A stretch of DNA of 64,000 bases from Pyrus communis. Taxonomy: Eukaryota > Streptophyta > Magnoliopsida > Rosales > Rosaceae. Positions 58,362 to 64,000 of the stretch are shown here, in pieces. Location: NCBI RefSeq assembly GCF_963583255.1, contig NC_084814.1, positions 17,097,464-17,161,463 of the forward strand. Direction: 5' to 3'. Each line of letters starts with the position of its first letter. Position 1 is the first letter of the stretch. Below the pieces are notes generated by a model. It had not been told where the DNA came from and ran no database searches. It saw only the letters and a list, made by a program, of their open reading frames with translations. The translations under genes and the position numbers were made by a program.

Positions 58362-60619
58362 TGTTGGAAGATAAGATCCTAGATCGGATAGACGACAAAA
58401 TAATATAATTAATATTTGAGACTTTTCACCTCTAATACCACTGAGACCTTTTGTGGTACAACACAACACTTAGCAATAGATGGTTAAGTTGAGACAATAT
58501 CGGTAATGTTGGTGGTGGACCATGTTGAGCCTATAAAGTTTATCATGGTATCAAAACAGAATATTATTTCGACACATTCTAGGTTTGAGTTTTTCTTCTT
58601 AAGTTGAGCTTTTAGAAAATTGTGCTAGATCCAGCTTAAACGTAAACGACCCATCCCTAATTTTTCTATTATTACGACCCATCCCTTTTCGTCACACTCC
58701 CCCGAAAACACCGACGCCACCACCATCGTTAATTTCTCGACAACTTCAACCACCAAGCACCATCGCTGACTCACCATAACTTCCTAAATACCCATCCAAC
58801 TCCAGCGAGATTCAAGGAAGACCTTCTCGCATTAAGCAAGGAGATGAGCTCCAGCGATAGGCCAAGTTTTTCTGAATCCGCACACTTTTCCGAATTCGAT
58901 AGAAGAGGCCTAGATAGAGGAGGACTTCATTGAAGATTAGTGAGTGGACATTTATTTCAGAAAATGTCTTATTTATCTAAATTTCTAAGCATGTCTAGAT
59001 AAATATGAATTTCAGTTATGTTTTACAGATTATACCGGTATCATGATATATCTTCAAAGATAATTTATGGCATGATTTATGATTATGAGTTAGAAAGATT
59101 TTGAGATTTTACTACCAGACTTATGATTTATGATATATACTTTATGATTCATGATGATGACAATTTCAAGAATGTTATTCTTTTATTATACATATCTTGT
59201 GGCACGCATACGCCCATACATACTTAAAAGTATTATTGTACGCTTCCACGACTTTAGGACATATCTTACACGTGTATGAATATTTTCAACTTGTCCACAT
59301 TGTGACATGTCCTTCCGGTTTGTCATTGCCTCGACATTACTTGACAATGACATGATTATATTTCTAGCTTACACTAGCTACGCCTAGTGTATGATTATAT
59401 TTCCAACTTACACTAGCTGCGCCTAGTGTATGATTATATTTCCAGCTTACACATGTATTGGTACTATATTTATACTCTCAACTTGTCATTATTCAAGATT
59501 ACTCAGTAATGACATGATTATACAATTATATTCTCTACTTGTTATTGCCTCAAGATTACTTGGCAATGGCTTAATTATATTGTCCAGCTTCCACTAGCTA
59601 CGACTAGTGAATGATATTGTATACTATGTAGCCGGCAAGTAGATGCTCAATATACATGTATCTATTAGCTCTCAGTGTATACAGATATATATATATATAT
59701 ATCAATATCAATTTTTAGTTTTTATGACATGCTTACGTTTTTCTAAAATTATATGTAGTATTATATGTATTTTCAACAGAGGGTTAGTATGTTCAAAAAA
59801 AAAAAAAAAAAAAATTGTTTCAGAAAACTTTATTTTTCGTCCACTTACATTTTTATGTTTTGTGTCCCCTCATGAATTAGAAGCATTTTATGTAAGCATA
59901 TACGACGTCGAGGCATCATTCCAGGCTCTAACATATCCTTATCGAGTAGGTTACCTATTCTGCTTTATTTGTAAAACTAGTATTGGACAATTATGCTCTG
60001 AACCAGTTGTCATGCATGTAAAAGAGGGTCGAAGACATATTAAGGGTGGCCCTTCGGGAATGTGTTGAAATTAATGTGGTTACCTATGGGTGTTTTACTT
60101 TGGGCTGATCTTTGTTTAATTGAAATTTTGCTGAATTTTTGGTAGATTTTATTAGTTGATAACTTTAGTTATGTTTTCATGCATATCATGGCTTGTTCAC
60201 TCATTTGGGTGATGCCCAATATGCCTCGGTCTTAGTGTCCATTGAGCACGGGGTTCGGGGTGTGTCGTTAAAGATATTGAATGACTCGGTCCTCAAAAAG
60301 TTTCATTGGCTCTAGTCCCCAAAGGATGACCGGGCTCTCTAAAAGTTACATTAATGCCGATATAATGACTCGACTGATTCTCGATGTGGGAATTGGTCTC
60401 ATGTGACCCATATAGGGTCACTCGTGATAGAGCGTGTTGAAGAATAGAATCCTACATCAGACATATGATATAATAATATACAATTAATATATGAGAGTTT
60501 CACCCCTAATATCACTAAAGCCTTTTGTGATAAAGCCTAACACCTAATAATAAGTCGTTAAGTTGAAACAATATCGGTGATGTTGGTGGTGAACCATGTT
60601 GGGCCTATAAATTTTATTA
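58362..60619 (+). mobile_element. Degenerate LTR-retrotransposon derivative (LTR pair, no proteins)
   Basis: Direct repeats at 58362-58545 (184 bp) and 60435-60619 (185 bp) share GTTAAGTTGAAACAATATCG-type and GTTGGTGGTG-ACCATGTTG blocks. The first starts TGTTGGAAG, ends TTTATCA and is followed at once by TGGTATCAAAACAGA, an initiator-Met-type primer site. The 1.9-kb interior has no gag or pol motif. LTRs are clearly diverged and no target duplication is evident, so it is old. Confidence 0.6.
59353..59460. repeat. 39-bp tandem repeat with internal hairpin
   Basis: TGATTATATTTC followed by AGCTTACACTAGCTACGCC and TAGTGTA repeats at 59353, 59392 and (partly) 59431. Each full unit contains ACACTAG...CTAGTGT, a hairpin. 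A diverged unit occurs near 59590. Confidence 0.75.
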
Positions 60620-61012
60620 GTTCAAATGTTGCGTCATAAAGAATTCGAAACTCTACACACTAATCCAGTGTTACCAATGGGTTGTTAACCATTTTGGAAA
60701 TTTTTTTTTTTTCACTTTTTTTTTAAATTGTAAGCTAAAATCTTGTTTGGTAACTACTTTCAATTTTCAGTTAAAAAGAAAAACTAAAAACTGCTTTTTT
60801 GACTTTTCACAGTTTGGCCTTGGGTTTTCACTTTTTGGTTTCCAGCTTTCATTTTTTTTTTTTTAAACTGAAGTATTTTTCAGAAAATTGAAAACGAAAT
60901 AGTTATCCAATGATCCATCTAATCATTTTTTTATATACAAATGATTTTCTATTTTTTAAATCAGTCTAAACTTTTAAAAGCGAGATTCGATCTCGATGCA
61001 TAGAATAAATAA

Positions 61013-61531
61013 ATGTACTCTAGCCAATATGATTACAACCTCTCGACAAAATCGAGATCCATCCCATTTAATCCGATAAGGACAAGGTTGGAAATAGCAA
61101 ATCCAAACCCGTCATCAATTGTTGCTATCTCAAACTGTCTGTCTGGATCATGGTCCAAAAGCAGAAGAAGCCCACTTCATTCTCCATTTCATGTTATAAA
61201 TAACATGACTACGGCCACGTCTGTTATGTTTTCCACAAAATCGAGATCCGTCCTGTTTAATAGAACTACTATTAATTCTACCAATCATGATAGAAGTGAT
61301 GCAGGACCATCAAACCCTACTGTACACAGACCACATCAGATTAGTACCACCCCTCACAAATTGTTGCTCATCCCTAACGGTCCGTTTCGATCATTGCCCA
61401 AAAGTAGAGGAAGCCCACTTCATCCTCCATATCCGGCAATTATTGCCGCCGACGAAATTCCCAAAGCCCACATGGAAGCGAGTAGGACAGCGAAAACAAC
61501 AACGAACGAACCTGCGCGGGAATATGACTGA
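61013..61531 (+). other. Open frame of 172 codons with an internal duplication, function unknown
   Basis: The frame is open from 61013 to 61531. It contains two related blocks: STKSRSIPFN ... WSKSRRSPLHSPFHVI and STKSRSVLFN ... LPKSRGSPLHPPYPAI. At DNA level the same blocks are direct repeats (ACAAAATCGAGATCC at 61046 and 61237; AGAAGCCCACTTCAT-like at 61166 and 61406). I recognise no domain. Serine/proline/arginine-rich composition and lack of splice or promoter evidence make a real protein doubtful. Confidence 0.25.
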
Positions 61532-61704
61532 CGTGGCGAGACCTCATGGGCCATTAAGTACGCAATAATTTCCCACCAAAGCTCACGGCACAATCACCTT
61601 CGACGCCCCAAAATTTGACCGCACTCGGATGAGAACTTGGCTGGCAACTGTCTCGATGCCCGGAGGCACTTATATGTAACGGATACATGATAATAAAAAA
61701 TAAC

Positions 61705-62153
61705 GGGTAAACTGTAGTAATAGTTCATCAATTTTAACTTAATTAGAGTAATAGTACTTCAACTAAAAATTTATTATTATTGGTTCCTTAATTTATCAAA
61801 ATGTGTAGCTATGATTTTTTTCGTCAACTTTGTTAGAACTTTCGTCAAAATGAGTAACGTGTTATGTACGTGAGGTTGAATCAAGAGCAAATATAGAAAA
61901 TCAAATAAGAAAAATTGTATTAATGATCCTTTAACTTTAATCCAACTCGAGAAATGTTCATTCAATTCTAACCCAATTGAAGCAATGATTCTTCCAACAT
62001 AACTTATTTTTTGACAGAATTCTGAAAGGGTTGATGAAAATGACTATAGCTACACGTTTTGATAATTTGAGAGACTAATGATAATATATTTTTAGTTAAG
62101 AGACCATTGTTCCAATTTGGTTAAAGTTAAGAAGTCATTACTACAATTTACTC
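61705..62153. mobile_element. MULE-type MITE, 449 bp, with 10-bp target duplication
   Basis: Long inverted arms (left GGGTAAACTGTAGTAATAG, right reversed GAGTAAATTGTAGTAATGA) extend inward for over 100 bp (TCAACTAAAAAT, ATCAAAATGTGTAGCTATG / ATCAAAACGTGTAGCTATA). AAAAAATAAC lies exactly on both sides (61695-61704, 62154-62163). A 9-10 bp duplication and long arms are Mutator-type features. Confidence 0.85.
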
Positions 62154-62639
62154 AAAAAATAACTTATACATAATGAGTTTATCATCTTGTGATGCTCATT
62201 TTAATAAGAGATGTGCTATCACGCACCTCATTTTACTTCTCATATATTTCTTATTAGTTTCTGTCATTTAATTTTATTAAATTCTTTCAATTCGTCGGCA
62301 AAAAAATTAAAAAAGTACTTGCAAAGTATATAAAAAAAAAAAATTGTGATATGACAACTTTTTAATAATGCATATTTATATCATACGTAGTTTTTTCTCA
62401 CATGACATAATTTATTAGACGGAACGCTGCGGGTAACTGTGATTCGTATCAATGCCAGGAAGAATGGCACTAGTGTAATATAGCATCAAAGACAAGGGCA
62501 ATTACGCACCGGAAGCTCCAAGATTCCGCACCTTCGGATATTTGAAGGTCGACAAATGGCGTACAGTCACTTTGAGCGCCTCTAATCAAAACAAAATCTC
62601 TTTTTCCCTTTCATTTTATTTTTTGGACTTTTCATTTTT

Positions 62640-63212
62640 CATAAGCCTCTCTCTCTCCTCCCCCCCCCCTCACTCTCTCTCCTCAATCGGAGGACTGGAA
62701 GGCTGGAAGCTTCTCTCTGCTCGATCACCGGTCGAGAATCGGCTCTGACCTTTCGGCTTCAGGTGATCATCGACTTTGTTTTCTGGTCTGAATTGAGGTC
62801 TCTGGTTTTTTTATTTTTCAGTAGAATTTTCGTCACTGGATTTCTTGAACTTCTTGATCGGAGTCGGATCAAACTTCTTCTTCTCCGCCATATCTGAATT
62901 TTGCATGCTTGATTTCGCTTTCTCTTCATTCTGTAAATTCTTCAGTTGCTCGATTTATATCTTTCGATTTTTGTTAACGATAATCTGAAATCGGATCAGC
63001 CGAGTTCTGGAATTGAAATTTGTTTTAAAAATTAATTAATAAATTTTTTTCTGTTTGGCTAAAATTTTTACTCGCTTTGTTCATAACTGTGGTAATTTGT
63101 TTATTTATTTGATCATTTTCTTACAGCGGGGAGGTTGCTAAGATTTTGAGGTCAGCAATTTCTGACGAAGCTTCGTCAAGACGACTTGAAGAGGAAGCAA
63201 AAGAGTATTAAG
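62640..63212 (+). other. Non-coding 5' exons of a further plus-strand gene (body beyond the window)
   Basis: A pyrimidine-rich initiator stretch (CTCTCTCTCCTCCCCCCCCC, about 62647-62683) is followed by a leader ending CTTCAG|GTGATC at 62762. A second segment at 63127-63212 lies between TTACAG and G|GTAAATATC. It has no ATG, so the coding region must start in a later exon. From 63213 to 64000 only AT-rich intron-like DNA is seen. Assignment rests on consensus splice sites and the typical leader composition. Confidence 0.45.
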
Positions 63213-64000
63213 GTAAATATCTTTTCTTCCTATATTTGACTGTCAGCTGGAGTTACAGGTTTAAAGTGGCAATTACGTAATTTGGTAGTTTTTAAAAGGG
63301 CAGATACGGAATACAGAAAGTAACGATATGGTTTTTGCTACTTTTAATATATTCGAGCATTTGTTGACAATTACTTGGCTTTTAGTTAAATGGAAAGGAA
63401 ATAAACAAAAAGAAACAGCTCATTTTTCGAATTTTATTTTTGTGTACACACGGCCAACAGCTCATTTTTTTTCAGGTATGCATGTTAGCTGTCTTTTCTG
63501 GATCCCAAATCGGCCTTATAGGGGATTCCCCTTTTCTAAAAAGCTGACGTGGCATCAAATTTTGGACTTTTACTAATTTGGATTCACTCAAAATTTTTCT
63601 AAAGTAGCCATGTTTTTTTTTTTTTTTGTTTTTTTAGTTTCTAATTCTTTAGAGATTATTGCACTCGCCCTCTTCACTCAAGTTCGAACAGTTTTTCTTA
63701 CGTGGTTTGAATATTAGAATTATTACTTAAAATGTTGCTCGAATAAAAAATAAAAAAAAATTCCATGTTGGTGTAAGCAAAAATAATTGGGGGTTTCAAA
63801 TTGAAACAAATTTAAGGAGTAGTTAATAATTTACTGTAATACCTAAATGTATTAATTAGGTGAACTATTGTGTGGTCTTGAAAGACAATCTTCCGAGATT
63901 TACTCAAATTTAGAAGATAGGAAGGTGTTCGGATGCATGTTTGACCAAAAAAAAAAAGGTGGTTCGGATGCATGTAGCTTGTATGGTTATACCTACCATT

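Noticed and set aside
59353..59460. CRISPR-like array
   Set aside because: The 39-bp units are directly adjacent without unique spacers, in a plant genome; this is an ordinary tandem repeat.

Overview
This 64 kb window is nuclear DNA of a flowering plant. Genes are intron-rich with GT-AG introns, and intergenic DNA is AT-rich and packed with plant LTR retrotransposons, SINEs, LINE remnants, MITEs and Harbinger, hAT and FAR1/MULE remnants. The elements look like those of woody Rosaceae (apple/pear type). That assignment is from memory of such elements, not from a search.

Left third (1-29.7 kb, minus strand): a tandem family of coiled-coil proteins of unknown function. Three loci can be spliced completely by eye: 3023-7445, 13197-17239 and 26896-29440. 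A more distant relative runs off the left edge (1-1422). The basic gene has four exons: an N-terminal coiled coil, a globular plant-mobile-domain-like exon, a 44-codon exon, and a charged C-terminal coiled coil. Intron phases are identical in all copies (1, 0, 0). The locus at 3023-7445 is the most interesting object here. Its middle exon is a hybrid of the beginning of a last exon and the end of a first exon, so one open 1,088-codon message would carry two globular modules in series. A 41-bp ungapped block lies 165-181 bp upstream of each of the three start codons.

Between and beyond these genes lie a gypsy-type LTR with its primer site, hAT and SINE insertions, two MITEs, a decayed PIF/Harbinger element and a truncated copia element. 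A broken ATG8-like (autophagy ubiquitin-fold) sequence adjoins the copia LTR.

Middle (29.7-46 kb): almost entirely mobile DNA. A copia gag fragment is followed by a decayed FAR1/MULE transposase-like gene into which a three-LTR tandem Cassandra (5S-RNA-containing TRIM) is inserted. Next is an approximately 11 kb Tat-like gypsy element on the minus strand with an antisense ORF. Its protease/RT region is missing and replaced by unassigned AT-rich DNA.

Right third (46-64 kb, plus strand): two conserved genes, a crooked-neck-like splicing factor (46544-50291) and a COP1-interactive-protein-1-like long coiled-coil protein (54798-57789). This order matches, from memory, the Arabidopsis At5g41770-At5g41790 neighbourhood. 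A hAT remnant, a SINE with a perfect 17-bp target duplication and a MITE separate them. The right end holds a degenerate LTR pair, a MULE-type MITE and what looks like the non-coding 5' end of a further plus-strand gene.
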